This document shows, piece by piece, positions 32,208 to 40,038 of a stretch of 40,038 nt of DNA. This DNA comes from Chloroflexota bacterium (GTDB lineage: Bacteria; Chloroflexota; Dehalococcoidia; Lucifugimonadales; UBA3495). Where the stretch lies: contig JACZUF010000004.1 in assembly GCA_022573285.1 (NCBI GenBank), positions 1 to 40,038 of the forward strand. The letters are read 5' to 3'. Made by a program: the position numbers and the translations under genes. How positions within the stretch are numbered: position 1 is the stretch's first letter; every line of letters starts with the position of its first letter. The notes beneath the pieces are model-generated. The model was not told where the DNA came from and ran no database searches. It saw only the letters and a program-made list of their open reading frames with translations.

Positions 32208-32233
32208 ACTGGGGTCCTGAGGCAGAGGCGGCC

Positions 32234-33295
32234 ATGGAATTCGGGCTCCAGTTCTTCCCCGACGTCGGCCCCGAAGAGAAATCAGGGCAGCAGTATTGGA
32301 ATGAATGCCTAAGCCTGGTCGATCTGTGTGACGAGCTCGGCTTCACCCAAGTCCGCACAGTGGAGCATTACTTCGAGCCCTACGGTGGCTACAGCCCGTC
32401 GCCCCACGTCTTCCTCACCGCCGCCTCCCAACGGTCCACCAAGGCCCGGCTCCTCACCGGGGCGGTGTCGCCGGTTTTCAACCACCCGTTGAAGATAGCC
32501 GGCGAGATCGGCATGCTGGACGCCATCTCCAACGGCCGCTTGGACTGCGGCTTCGGGCGGGCCTTTCTGCCTCATGAGTTCCAGCGCTTCGGCCGGACCA
32601 TGGACGAGAGCCGGGCCCGGTTCGACGAGGGAGTGGAGGCGGTGCGGCGGCTGCTGGAGGAGGAAAACGTCACCTTCAACGGTGAATTTCACCGTTTCAA
32701 CAACGTGACCTCACTGCCCAGACCCACTCAGCAACCGCGGCCACCCTTCTGGGTAGCAGCCCTGGGCACCCCGCAGTCGATGCAATCCGCCGGCGAGAAC
32801 GGGTACAACCTGATGCTGGTGCCCTTCGCCGGGCCTCAGATGCGGGAGGCCATCGGCCTCTACCGGGAGGCATGGCGGCAAGCGGGACACCCTGGCAACG
32901 GCAGGATCGCCCTGGGGTTTCACATGTTCTGCCACCAAGACCGCGAGGAAGCCCACCGTATCGCGAAACCGAATATCAACGCCTATTTCAAGTCGCTGGT
33001 GGCCGCCGCGGAGCAGGACTCAGGCTGGGGCGCCGGCACGTCATCCCGGGATTACCCCGGCTACGATGGTCACCTGGACAAGCTGCGGGCCGCCAACTTC
33101 GACTCGTTGCTGAACGGCGGCACCATCTGGGTGGGCACCCCGGAAGACGTGCGCCAGCAGATCTCCGGCTACGCTCGAGAGGTGGGCGGTTTCGACACCG
33201 CCTCCCTTCAGGTCAACTTCCACCTCGTCTCGGCATCGGACGCGGCGGCGTCCATGCGGCTCTTCTCCCAGGAAGTTATCCCCGCGTTCCAATAA
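32234..33295 (+). CDS. LLM-class flavin-dependent oxidoreductase (luciferase-like)
   Basis: A 353-residue bacterial-luciferase-like monooxygenase. Signature segments are the N-terminal FGLQFFPDVGPEE, VRTVEHYFEPYGGYSPSPHV, the TGAVSPVFNHPLKIAGEIGM barrel strand, DAISNGRLDCGFGRAFLPHE, and PFWVAALGTPQSMQSAGENG. Such enzymes use reduced FMN or F420 to oxidise varied substrates, including aldehydes, sulfonates or xenobiotics. LLM enzymes are strongly expanded in SAR202-type genomes. The start codon ATG lies behind GGCAGAGGCGG. It is closely coupled to the preceding FAD oxidase gene (26 bp). Confidence 0.92.
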   Translation: MEFGLQFFPDVGPEEKSGQQYWNECLSLVDLCDELGFTQVRTVEHYFEPYGGYSPSPHVFLTAASQRSTKARLLTGAVSPVFNHPLKIAGEIGMLDAISNGRLDCGFGRAFLPHEFQRFGRTMDESRARFDEGVEAVRRLLEEENVTFNGEFHRFNNVTSLPRPTQQPRPPFWVAALGTPQSMQSAGENGYNLMLVPFAGPQMREAIGLYREAWRQAGHPGNGRIALGFHMFCHQDREEAHRIAKPNINAYFKSLVAAAEQDSGWGAGTSSRDYPGYDGHLDKLRAANFDSLLNGGTIWVGTPEDVRQQISGYAREVGGFDTASLQVNFHLVSASDAAASMRLFSQEVIPAFQ

Positions 33296-33300
33296 CCACC

Positions 33301-33337
33301 GATTGATTACTGATTGTTACGTAATCAGTAATCAATC
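33301..33337. repeat. 15-bp perfect inverted repeat after the LLM gene
   Basis: GATTGATTACTGATT (33301-33315) and AATCAGTAATCAATC (33323-33337) are perfectly complementary around a 7-nt loop. It starts 5 bp after the LLM stop codon. It is AT-rich and lacks a T-run, so it is not a classical terminator. It could instead be an mRNA 3' stabiliser or a protein-binding site. Confidence 0.7.
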
Positions 33338-33440
33338 TGCGATTGCCCGGTAGTGATTACGGAATAGCATTAAATTCAATCCTATGGCGACGTAATATGT
33401 ATTATCATAAAATCCGATGAAGCCAGGCACGAGTTATACG

Positions 33441-33469
33441 TTGACACAATAAAGAGCCGGGTATATCAT
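33441..33469 (+). promoter_or_regulatory. Strong promoter of the 62-aa gene
   Basis: TTGACA (33441-33446) and TATCAT (33464-33469) are separated by exactly 17 bp, a 6/6 plus 5/6 match. It lies about 84 bp before the small gene in AT-rich surroundings. This is the best promoter of the window besides that of 23S rRNA. Confidence 0.8.
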
Positions 33470-33552
33470 AAATATAGATTAAGTAACGATGCTAGTATCG
33501 TGAATTCAAATACTTAACCGGACGCGAAGTCCGAAGGCTAGGAAAAGGGAAA

Positions 33553-33741
33553 ATGGCGAAGACCAACAATCACAAGAACGGACATCCGAACTTCCTGCAC
33601 TTGAGCGAAGTGCTACATCACGTGGAAGAGGGCGTTGTGGCCGCCTACGACTGGCTGTCCGGCCCGCCCATGAGCGAGAAACAGCGCACCGAGCAGAGAC
33701 TGGCTGAGACCGCGCCGCTGCGCCGCACCATAGGCTTCTAG
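33553..33741 (+). CDS. Small protein of unknown function (62 aa)
   Basis: A 62-residue protein beginning MAKTNNHKNGHPNFLHLSEV, with a predicted helix containing LHHVEEGVVAAYDWL, then a charged stretch (EKQRTEQRLAE) and APLRRTIGF. It is mildly basic and His-rich and has no signal peptide, membrane segment or named domain that I recognise. It is framed by a near-consensus promoter and a strong terminator, so the short transcript of roughly 340 nt is probably abundant. A GGAAAAGGGAAA sequence precedes the ATG. A CGGAC/GTCCG hairpin occurs in the leader near 33520-33535. Confidence 0.65.
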   Translation: MAKTNNHKNGHPNFLHLSEVLHHVEEGVVAAYDWLSGPPMSEKQRTEQRLAETAPLRRTIGF

Positions 33742-33780
33742 GAGAGTCTCCCCCACATCATCTGGGGCTACTCCGTCTCC

Positions 33781-33816
33781 AAGGCGGCAGCGAATTAAGC
33801 TGCCGCCTTTTCTTTT
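33781..33816 (+). terminator. Strong terminator of the 62-aa gene
   Basis: AAGGCGGCAGC (33781-33791) and GCTGCCGCCTT (33799-33809) form a perfect 11-bp stem with a 7-nt loop, followed by TTCTTTT. It separates this unit from the convergent ornithine cyclodeaminase gene. Confidence 0.9.
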
Positions 33817-33860
33817 GCCCGGCTTCGGCTGGATGTCGGGGCCGTTTAAGGGGCGCGCCG

Positions 33861-34820
33861 CTAGAAGGGCAACTCTTGTCCAATCCCTTGATCTTTGGCC
33901 TTGTGGTACACCAGTTGGGCCGCCGCGATGTCCTCAAGGGCCAGGCCCATGGACTCGAACAATGTTATTGAGTCGGCTGAAGGACGGCCCTTGACCCGCC
34001 CGGCCACCACGTCCTGAAGTTCCTTGGCCATGTCCCAGCGGAAGCTGCCTCTGGGCTCCAACCAAAGCAGGTCGCCGCACTCTATCTTGGCCTGGGCCAG
34101 GTCGTCCACCACGATGACATCTGAGCGCAGCACCGCCTCTTCGTCGATCTCCCGCCGCATCCAGTGGTTCCCGCCGGCGGCGTTTATGTGGGCGCCGGGC
34201 GACAGCCATTCGCCCAGCAACGCCGGCTCCCGGGCCGAGGTTATGACGATCACCACGTCGGCCCCCTCCACGCACTCCTGGGCGGTTGCCACCGCCTTCA
34301 CTTCCACGTTCAGGTTCTCGCTGCTGCGCTTGGCGAACTCCTCACGGCGCTCCTCACGGCGGCTGAACACCCGCACCCCTTTAATATCGCGGACCGAGCA
34401 CACCGCCTCCAACTGCGTACGGGCCTGGAACCCAGAGCCGATCACCGCCACGGTGGCCGAGTCTTCTTTGGCCATGTACTTGGTGGCCACCCCGCTGGCG
34501 GCCCCGGTGCGGATCTGCCCCAATCGGCTCGCCTCCATGCACGACAGGAGCCCGCCGGTCTCATAGTCGTAGAGCATGACAATCATCTTGGCGGAGGCGG
34601 GTCCGCCGAAAGAGGGATAGGCCTTGTATCCGAATACCCCGTGGCCTCCGTTGGACGCAGCCATGAAGTGAAAGAACCCGCCCGGCATGCGGATCCGGCT
34701 CCTGGGTTTGTTGTCCACTTTGCCCTCTCCCGCGTGGGCAAAGGCCTGGTCGAGCACGTCAATGCACTCGTTCATTGGCAGCAGCCGGGCCACTTCCTCG
34801 TCGTTCAAAAACAGAGCCAT
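33861..34820 (-). CDS. Ornithine cyclodeaminase / mu-crystallin family protein
   Basis: A 319-residue member of the OCD/mu-crystallin family. Features are the N-terminal FLNDEEVARLLPMNECIDVL, the central helix with RTGAASGVATKYMAKEDSAT, the NAD-binding VAVIGSGFQARTQLEA and the INAAGGNHWMRREID segment. Family members reduce imines, cyclise ornithine to proline or act as alanine or ketimine dehydrogenases. The substrate here is not determinable. It is convergent with the 62-aa gene and divergent from the 2-hydroxyacid dehydrogenase gene. Confidence 0.9.
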   Translation of the reverse strand: MALFLNDEEVARLLPMNECIDVLDQAFAHAGEGKVDNKPRSRIRMPGGFFHFMAASNGGHGVFGYKAYPSFGGPASAKMIVMLYDYETGGLLSCMEASRLGQIRTGAASGVATKYMAKEDSATVAVIGSGFQARTQLEAVCSVRDIKGVRVFSRREERREEFAKRSSENLNVEVKAVATAQECVEGADVVIVITSAREPALLGEWLSPGAHINAAGGNHWMRREIDEEAVLRSDVIVVDDLAQAKIECGDLLWLEPRGSFRWDMAKELQDVVAGRVKGRPSADSITLFESMGLALEDIAAAQLVYHKAKDQGIGQELPF

Positions 34821-34987
34821 AATCCCCTCCTAGTACGCTTTCCGTGCCCAGGCACGGGCGAGAGCCCAGTATAGCACCGGGCATTCACCCCGAATAGGCG
34901 TCAAAATCGCGGGTCCCTTTGCTACAATTACGGGGCGGCCGCAGCAGTTTTGATTGGGAGAAACAACCCCCGTGTTAAATAAACCTC

Positions 34988-35980
34988 ATGCATAGACCTC
35001 GCGTTTACGTCACCCGGCAGATCTTTCCCGACGCCCTGGACCTCATCGAGAAGTCCGCCGGGCTGGAGGTTTGGCCCGACGACGAACCGCCCACGCCGGA
35101 GAAACTTCAGGAGGCCCTGGCGGACGTAGACGGGGCTTTGATCAATGTCATGGACCGGATCGACGTACCTCTGTTGGACGCCGCCCCCAACCTCAAGGTG
35201 CTGAGTCAGGTGGCGGTGGGACTGGATAACATCGACCTCCCAGAGGCTACCAAGCGGGGGATACTGGTGGGCTATACCCCGGGCGTCTTGGCCAAAGCGA
35301 CCGCCGACCTGGCCTTCGCCCTGCTGTTGGCCGCCGCCCGGCGCGTGGTGGAGAGCGACAAGTGGGTCCGGGAGGGCAACTGGAAGATCTCCCACCACCC
35401 CATGTTCTGGCTGGGCTCAGAGGTAAACGGCAGCACCTTGGGCATCATTGGACTGGGGGGAATCGGCCTGGAGACGGCCAAACGGGGCCTGGGCTTCGAC
35501 ATGAAGATTATCTACCACTCCCGCACCAGGAAGCCAGACCTGGAAGCGGAGTACGGCTTTGAGTACGCCGAACCGGACCGGGTGCTGGCCGAATCAGACT
35601 TCCTTTCTCTTCATGTGCCGCTGACGCCGGAGACCCACCACTACATCGGCGAGAAGCAACTCAAGAAGATGAAGCCCACGGCCATCTTGGTGAACATGTC
35701 CCGCGGCCCGGTGGTGGACACCGGCGCTCTATACAAAGCGCTGACCAAGGGCTGGATCGCCGGGGCGGGTCTGGACGTTTTCGACCCCGAGCCGATACCG
35801 GCGGACCACCCGATACTTAGACTGGACAACGTGGTGGTCCTGCCCCACATCGGCAGCGCATCCATCCGGTCCCGGCGGGAGATGTGTCTCCTGGCGGCCA
35901 GGAACCTGTTGGCCGGTCTAAAGGGCGAGCGGTTGGAGCAGTGCGCCAATCCGGAGTTGTACGAGTCCCTGGGCATCTGA
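34988..35980 (+). CDS. D-isomer-specific 2-hydroxyacid dehydrogenase (glyoxylate/hydroxypyruvate reductase type)
   Basis: A 330-residue dehydrogenase with the NAD-binding LGIIGLGGIG (glycines at 155-160), the catalytic Arg239 (NMSRGPVVD), the acidic Glu268 (DVFDPEP) and His287 (VVLPHIGSASI). It oxidises or reduces D-2-hydroxy acids. D-glycerate, glyoxylate or hydroxypyruvate are typical substrates of this length class. A plain ATG start follows AAATAAACC, with no clear Shine-Dalgarno, so the start may be a few codons different. It is followed by the convergent YHYH lipoprotein genes. Confidence 0.92.
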   Translation: MHRPRVYVTRQIFPDALDLIEKSAGLEVWPDDEPPTPEKLQEALADVDGALINVMDRIDVPLLDAAPNLKVLSQVAVGLDNIDLPEATKRGILVGYTPGVLAKATADLAFALLLAAARRVVESDKWVREGNWKISHHPMFWLGSEVNGSTLGIIGLGGIGLETAKRGLGFDMKIIYHSRTRKPDLEAEYGFEYAEPDRVLAESDFLSLHVPLTPETHHYIGEKQLKKMKPTAILVNMSRGPVVDTGALYKALTKGWIAGAGLDVFDPEPIPADHPILRLDNVVVLPHIGSASIRSRREMCLLAARNLLAGLKGERLEQCANPELYESLGI

Positions 35981-36004
35981 CCCACGGCTCGTCCTCTTCA
36001 AAGG

Positions 36005-37228
36005 CTAGCGTGGCGGTCCCATTTGACCACCCGGACCCATCATTCCACCACCCTCACCCATCATTCCACCACCCATGCCTGACATTTGCTCCACCACCTC
36101 CGACCCTCGGTAGCAGCCCAAGGTGTACGGGTATGCGTTGGTCAGGTGGTAATGGTACGAATTGATCTCCGCGCCGTCCCAAACGATGTCGTGGGTGTGA
36201 CCGTGGCATTCGTCCAGATCGGCGTTGGTTAACTCCTGGCCCTGGCTGTCGTATAGTCCGAACAACCCGAATCCGTCCAAGGCATACGCGGTAAGGGTAT
36301 GCCCCAGGGTGTGCGCCGCGGTTTGGCAGGCGGCGGCTGTGTGGTAATGGTACTTGCCGCGTTCCTCCGGATGCCCTCCGCATAGGTCCAAGACTTCCCA
36401 GGCCGCCGCGTCTCTACCCAGCCCATCAAGGGCATTGAAGACCTGGGCGCCGGTCAGAGCGTAGCCAATCGTCCCAGAATTAAGGCACTCTGGCGTGGCG
36501 GCGAGGGTGGGGTTCAGCGGCAACGAAATTTCCAACACCTGCTCGCTGATTTCGAACGGGAATGGGTCGATCAGGTAGGCCGGGTCGCTGCTTGCCAGCG
36601 GATAAGTTCCGGTTGTGTGGCCCACCGGCAGCCCATTGCCGGAGATGACCCGCCTCCCATTGCTGATCTTGAACGAAACTTGGGCGCTCGGCCATTCGAC
36701 CTCGCCCAGCGACGCTAGCTTTCGGGCGGGGTACCAGAAGTCGCCCACGATCCATGTCCTGGTGGTATTCCCCCCGCCTGACATGAATTCTAGGGAGCAC
36801 GAATATATCCACCCGTTCTTGGCGCTGGAGCCAACGTTGCCGTCTCCAATCAGATACGCCGGGTCGCCGATGATTGCATCAGCGACTGCTAACACCACCG
36901 GCACTGGAGTGGCAGTTGGAACAGGAGTCGCCGTCGGGGCGGGAGTCGCCGTCGGGGCGGGAGTCGCCGTCGGGGCGGGAGTTGCCGTCGGGGCAGGGGT
37001 TGCTGTCGGCGTCTCAGTCGGAATTTCGGTGGGAACCGCAGTCGGGGCATCAGTGGGGGCCAGCGTCGGCGTCTCGGTGGGCGCTGCACTCTGACCGCTG
37101 GAAGACTGGGTAGGACTTTCCGGGACGCCTGTAGGCGCCGCAGTGGTACCGGTGGTGGTCTCGGCAGCGCAGCCGATCAGAACGGCGGCCAACAGGCCGG
37201 CGGCAATGGGCAACCATGCTTTTCGCAT
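36005..37228 (-). CDS. YHYH-domain lipoprotein A
   Basis: A 407-residue exported lipoprotein. The signal ends at Cys20 (LLAAVLIGC). Residues about 35-110 are a low-complexity Thr/Pro tract with tandem PTATPA units, then a YHYH domain fills the rest, with GKYHYHTAAACQTAAHTLGH, DECHGHTHDIVWDG and INSYHYHLTNAYPYTLGCY. A Met/Gly-rich tail (GGGMMGEGGGMMGPGGQ) closes it. The His-rich pattern and Cys pairs suggest metal binding, but no activity is known to me. A near-identical gene lies 22 bp upstream on the same strand, and the two are a tandem duplication in one operon. The Met-rich tail is unique to this copy. Confidence 0.85.
   Translation of the reverse strand: MRKAWLPIAAGLLAAVLIGCAAETTTGTTAAPTGVPESPTQSSSGQSAAPTETPTLAPTDAPTAVPTEIPTETPTATPAPTATPAPTATPAPTATPAPTATPVPTATPVPVVLAVADAIIGDPAYLIGDGNVGSSAKNGWIYSCSLEFMSGGGNTTRTWIVGDFWYPARKLASLGEVEWPSAQVSFKISNGRRVISGNGLPVGHTTGTYPLASSDPAYLIDPFPFEISEQVLEISLPLNPTLAATPECLNSGTIGYALTGAQVFNALDGLGRDAAAWEVLDLCGGHPEERGKYHYHTAAACQTAAHTLGHTLTAYALDGFGLFGLYDSQGQELTNADLDECHGHTHDIVWDGAEINSYHYHLTNAYPYTLGCYRGSEVVEQMSGMGGGMMGEGGGMMGPGGQMGPPR
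36922..37005. repeat. 18-bp tandem repeats coding the PTATPA tract
   Basis: An 18-bp unit (GGAGTCGCCGTCGGGGCG) recurs about four times within the lipoprotein A gene, encoding the Ala-Pro-Thr linker. Repeat number should vary by slippage. The sister gene has a more degenerate tract at about 38130-38225. Confidence 0.75.
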
Positions 37229-37250
37229 CGAGTCAACTCTCCTTCAGCAG

Positions 37251-38459
37251 CTAGCGCGGCGGTGGCATTTGGCCACCCCCACCTGGCGGCCCCGACTGTG
37301 TCTGCACCACCACCTCCGAACCTCGGTAGCAGCCGATGGTATACGGGTATGCGTTGGTCAAGTGGTAATGATACATATTGATCTCAGCGCCGTCCCAATC
37401 GATGTCGTGGGTGTGACCGTGACATTCGTCCAGATCGTCGTTGGTTAACTCCTGTCCCTGGCTGTCGTATAGTCCGAACAACCCGAATCCGTCCAGGGCA
37501 TACCCCGTTAGGGTATGCGCCAGGGTGTGCGCCTCCGTTTGGCAGGTGCCGGCCGTGTGGTAATGGTACCTGCTGAAATCCTCCGGATGCCCGGCGCATA
37601 GGTCCAAGATGTCATAGGCCGGCGCGTCTCTACCCACTGCATCTAGGGCATTGAAGACCGCGACGCCGGTCAGAGCGACGGCAATCGTCCCCGCCGATGT
37701 GCAGCTTGGCGTGGCGGCGAGGGTGGGGTTGAGGGGCAATGAGAATTCCACGACCTGCTCGCCGATTGAGTGGGGGTTTATGTCGATCTGGTAGGCCGGG
37801 TCGCTGCTGCTAATGGGATATGTTCCGGTTGGATGGCCCACCGGCAACCCGTTGCCGGAGATGACCCGCCTCCCATTTACAATCTCAAACGAAACTTGGG
37901 CGCTCGGCCAGTCGATCTCGCCCTGCACCGTCCATTTTCTGGCGGGGTACCAGAAGTCGCCCACTCTCCAGTCGCTGGCGCCGCCAACCGCCCCGACTCC
38001 ATTGAATTCCTCTTCGCATGAATACAACCACCCGTTCCTGGCGCTGGAGCCCCATTTGTCGGTTCCAATCGGATACGACGGGTCGCCAATGATGGCATCA
38101 GCGACTGCTAACACCACCGGCACCGGAGTGGCAGTTGGGGCAGGAGTCGCTGTCGGGACAGGCGTCGCCGTCGGGGCTGGAGATGCTGCCGGGGCAGGAG
38201 TCGCCGTCGAGGCAGGAGTCGCCGTCGGCGTTTCAGTCGGAATTTCGGTGGGAACCGCCGTCGGGGCATCAGTCGGGGCCGGGGTCGGGGCCAGCGTAGG
38301 CGTCTCGGTGGGCGCTTCACTCTGCACGCTGGAAGACTGCGTAGGACTCTCCGGGACGGCTGTAGGCGCCGCCCCTGCCCCTGTGCCGGTCTCGCCAGCA
38401 CAACCAATCAGAACGGCAGTCAACAGGCCGGTGGCAATGGGCAACCAGGTTTTTCGCAC
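37251..38459 (-). CDS. YHYH-domain lipoprotein B (tandem paralogue)
   Basis: A 402-residue paralogue of lipoprotein A with the same layout: lipobox ending at Cys20 (LLTAVLIGC), Thr/Pro linker, and YHYH domain with SRYHYHTAGTCQTEAHTLAH, DECHGHTHDIDWDG and INMYHYHLTNAYPYTIGCY. It has a different insert before the domain (EEEFNGVGAVGGASDW) and a shorter, Gln/Gly/Pro C-terminus without the Met repeats of A. Gene order and 22-bp spacing suggest co-expression of the pair. Both probably sit on the outer face of the cytoplasmic membrane. Function unknown. Confidence 0.85.
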   Translation of the reverse strand: MRKTWLPIATGLLTAVLIGCAGETGTGAGAAPTAVPESPTQSSSVQSEAPTETPTLAPTPAPTDAPTAVPTEIPTETPTATPASTATPAPAASPAPTATPVPTATPAPTATPVPVVLAVADAIIGDPSYPIGTDKWGSSARNGWLYSCEEEFNGVGAVGGASDWRVGDFWYPARKWTVQGEIDWPSAQVSFEIVNGRRVISGNGLPVGHPTGTYPISSSDPAYQIDINPHSIGEQVVEFSLPLNPTLAATPSCTSAGTIAVALTGVAVFNALDAVGRDAPAYDILDLCAGHPEDFSRYHYHTAGTCQTEAHTLAHTLTGYALDGFGLFGLYDSQGQELTNDDLDECHGHTHDIDWDGAEINMYHYHLTNAYPYTIGCYRGSEVVVQTQSGPPGGGGQMPPPR

Positions 38460-38558
38460 TAAATTCGTTCTCCCGAAACCTCCGGGCGCAGCCGCCGCGC
38501 CGTGGCGTCACTATCTCAATGCCGTATCGGAGGGATTATCGAATGGGCTAAAGAGCGA

Positions 38559-38648
38559 TGGCGGAGAGGGCGGGATTCGAACCCGCGAGAAGCTTGCGCC
38601 CCTACGCGATTTCCAGTCGCGCCCGTTCGTCCACTCCGGCACCTCTCC
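38559..38648 (-). tRNA. tRNA-Ser (anticodon GGA), CCA encoded
   Basis: The minus strand gives a 90-nt cloverleaf with acceptor GGAGAGG/CCTCTCC, anticodon loop CTGGAAA (anticodon GGA), a long type II variable arm (TAGGGGCGCAAGCTTCT) and T-arm GCGGG/CCCGC with TTCGAAT. The terminal GCCA is encoded. It reads UCC and UCU serine codons. Confidence 0.95.
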
Positions 38649-38800
38649 AGCTTGGCGGGGAAACCCCGCCCAGAGGACCCGGCTGCGCTGCGGTTACGTT
38701 CAATAAAGCCCACGGCCGGGAACCCTGAGACATCGGCCATTATAGTTAACGGCCCGCTGGGCTGTCCACAGACCCAGGTATGGACTGTCCCTCGCTGCCC

Positions 38801-38830
38801 TTCAAATTGGCCCGCTCACTCCCCTATAAT
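38801..38830 (+). promoter_or_regulatory. Promoter of the Rieske gene
   Basis: TTCAAA (38801-38806, 4/6) and a perfect TATAAT (38825-38830) are separated by 18 bp, about 39 bp before the Rieske start codon. Confidence 0.55.
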
Positions 38831-38868
38831 AGTCCTCAGCCCGATACAGCACAGGAGTAAAGAGAATC

Positions 38869-39192
38869 ATGGCCGATCCAGGCTTCGTAAAAGTTGCGCA
38901 GGTAAGTGAGATTAAACCCGGCGAAATGATCGCGGTGGAGGTGGACAACGAGCAGGTGCTCTTGGCCAACGTGAATGGCAGCATCCACGCCGTGGATGAC
39001 GTCTGCTCCCATGCCTATGCGTCGTTGTCAGAGGGTGAGCTGAGCGGGGAAGAGGTAGAGTGCCCTCTCCATGGCGGGACCTTCAACGTGACCACCGGAG
39101 AGGTGTTGGGTCCACCGCCCGACGAGCCGGTCCGCGTCTACAAGGTCCAGATCGAGGGGGACGACATCCTGGTCGGACCGGCCAACGCCTAG
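38869..39192 (+). CDS. Rieske [2Fe-2S] ferredoxin
   Basis: A 107-residue stand-alone Rieske protein. The cluster ligands are Cys46-x-His48 (DVCSHAY) and Cys65-x2-His68 (VECPLHGGTF), in the order and spacing of bacterial ring-hydroxylating-oxygenase ferredoxins. It would transfer electrons from a reductase to an oxygenase, but neither is present nearby, so the partner is unknown. It is monocistronic with its own promoter. It is convergent with lepB. Confidence 0.92.
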   Translation: MADPGFVKVAQVSEIKPGEMIAVEVDNEQVLLANVNGSIHAVDDVCSHAYASLSEGELSGEEVECPLHGGTFNVTTGEVLGPPPDEPVRVYKVQIEGDDILVGPANA

Positions 39193-39236
39193 CCCGTTCT
39201 TCACCTGGCAGTCGCCGCCACAATCACCCTAGACGG

Positions 39237-39839
39237 CTAGCCGAAGCCGGGTATCCGGTCCAGTATGTTCAGGATCTGGATCTCCGGCACCGGCCAATAC
39301 ACAATCCACACCTTGCCCCGCAGATTGGCCTCTGGGACAGCTCCCCAGTTTCGGGAATCGTTGCTGCGGGCCCGGTTGTCCCCCAAAACGTAGTACTCGC
39401 CTTCCCCCAACTGTACCGGCGCGGCATTGAAACGGAATTCGGAGGTTAGGTACGGCTCTTCCAGAATGTTGCCATCCACGATCACCGTGCCAGCCTTTAC
39501 CTCAATCAGTTCGCCGGGCAACCCGACAACCCTTTTCACAAAGTCTTTGCTGGGGTCCAGAGGATACCGAAACACAATGATCTCCCCCCGTTTGGGGGCG
39601 TGGATAGCATACCGGGAGGATTCCTCCTCGACCCGCCAGAAGGGGACGATCTTGGAAAGCCGCTCCGGGTCGATGCGCAGGTAGACTAGGCGGTTGACCA
39701 ACAGGTACTGGCCGCCTTCCAGTGTGGGGTCCATGCTGGAGCCTTCGACCTTGAAGTTCCGGACCGTGGTCTGCAACAACATGAACACCACGACGGCCAA
39801 GACCACCGCTTCGATTATCTCTCTGCCAACACGCGCCAA
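39237..39839 (-). CDS. lepB: Signal peptidase I
   Basis: A 200-residue type I signal peptidase with one N-terminal membrane segment (about residues 8-22), the catalytic Ser35 in EGSSMDPTL, the general-base Lys102 in FVKRVVGLPGE, and the C-terminal GDNRARSNDSRNWG box. The catalytic domain faces the outside of the membrane and cuts exported preproteins. It is the sole protein-export gene in the window. The start is ATG 39839. Confidence 0.95.
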   Translation of the reverse strand: MARVGREIIEAVVLAVVVFMLLQTTVRNFKVEGSSMDPTLEGGQYLLVNRLVYLRIDPERLSKIVPFWRVEEESSRYAIHAPKRGEIIVFRYPLDPSKDFVKRVVGLPGELIEVKAGTVIVDGNILEEPYLTSEFRFNAAPVQLGEGEYYVLGDNRARSNDSRNWGAVPEANLRGKVWIVYWPVPEIQILNILDRIPGFG

Positions 39840-39947
39840 AAGAATCTACTTCCTCGAATCAGGAGTGAACGTCTCAAAAAGTATAGCACTCACCGCCCGC
39901 TTAAAAGGAGCCGTTTGAGCCTTATTCATATTTCTCCAGGCACGAAA

Positions 39948-40037
39948 CTACGCGTGATCGGCGTTAATTGCCAGCTCAGTTGTCAATAGGTCAACGAGAC
40001 TTAACGCTACGTATTCACCCAATGCTGATGCCTGCTC
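39948..40037 (-). CDS. Possible C-terminal end of a gene entering from the right
   Basis: On the minus strand one frame is open from the window edge to a TAG at 39950-39948, coding EQASALGEYVALSLVDLLTT and ending ELAINADHA. The amphipathic character looks coding, but only 29 residues are visible and no family is recognised. Confidence 0.3.
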   Translation of the reverse strand, partial: EQASALGEYVALSLVDLLTTELAINADHA

Positions 40038-40038
40038 G

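Overview
This high-GC window reads as a chromosomal segment of an uncultivated Chloroflexota bacterium, most likely of the Dehalococcoidia/SAR202 type. That placement is inference. It rests on a 23S rRNA gene standing apart from 16S and 5S, on many oxidative catabolic paralogues (short-chain dehydrogenase, crotonase, CaiB-type CoA-transferase, LLM flavin enzyme, FAD oxidases, MmgE/PrpD), on small zinc-knuckle proteins, and on dispersed palindromic repeats. No insertion-sequence transposase, phage gene or CRISPR array is visible.

Layout. 1-2870: start of an acyl-CoA dehydrogenase, an SDR, an epimerase and an NTF2-like protein. 2900-4100: a disturbed initiator-tRNA locus, with an intact tRNA-fMet, a decayed second copy, a HicBA toxin-antitoxin pair between them, and four 63-bp tandem units built from the 5' half of the tRNA plus a palindrome. 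4216-7703 (minus): a 23S rRNA gene carrying a 388-nt group I intron without an ORF, driven by its own near-consensus promoter. 7976-18047: catabolic genes (crotonase, MOSC, a probable AhpD-like selenoprotein, MmgE/PrpD, FAD oxidoreductase, M20 amidohydrolase, CoxG-like, cyclase), two TPR proteins, and a second toxin-antitoxin-like pair next to a duplicated 5' fragment of its neighbour gene. 18226-23396: a tubulin/FtsZ-superfamily GTPase, small zinc-binding proteins, two response regulators, a PII protein and a His-rich lipoprotein cytochrome c. 23616-26262: CaiB-type transferase and a divergent asparaginase. 26808-30760: a housekeeping run (membrane PIN-TRAM protein, ispD, ispF, cysS). 30804-35980: flavin oxidases, a short strongly signalled 62-aa gene, ornithine cyclodeaminase family and a 2-hydroxyacid dehydrogenase. 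36005-39839: tandem YHYH lipoproteins, tRNA-Ser(GGA), a Rieske ferredoxin and signal peptidase I.

Most informative observations: the group I intron in helix 69 of 23S (after position 1923, E. coli numbering); an in-frame UGA exactly at the second cysteine of a CxxC redox motif, followed by a well-placed bacterial SECIS-like hairpin; the pseudo-tRNA tandem array; two toxin-antitoxin modules each lying between divergent duplicates of adjacent host sequence; and a TCCCGAT..ATCGGGA palindrome family that has entered rRNA, tRNA-derived and protein-coding sequence.
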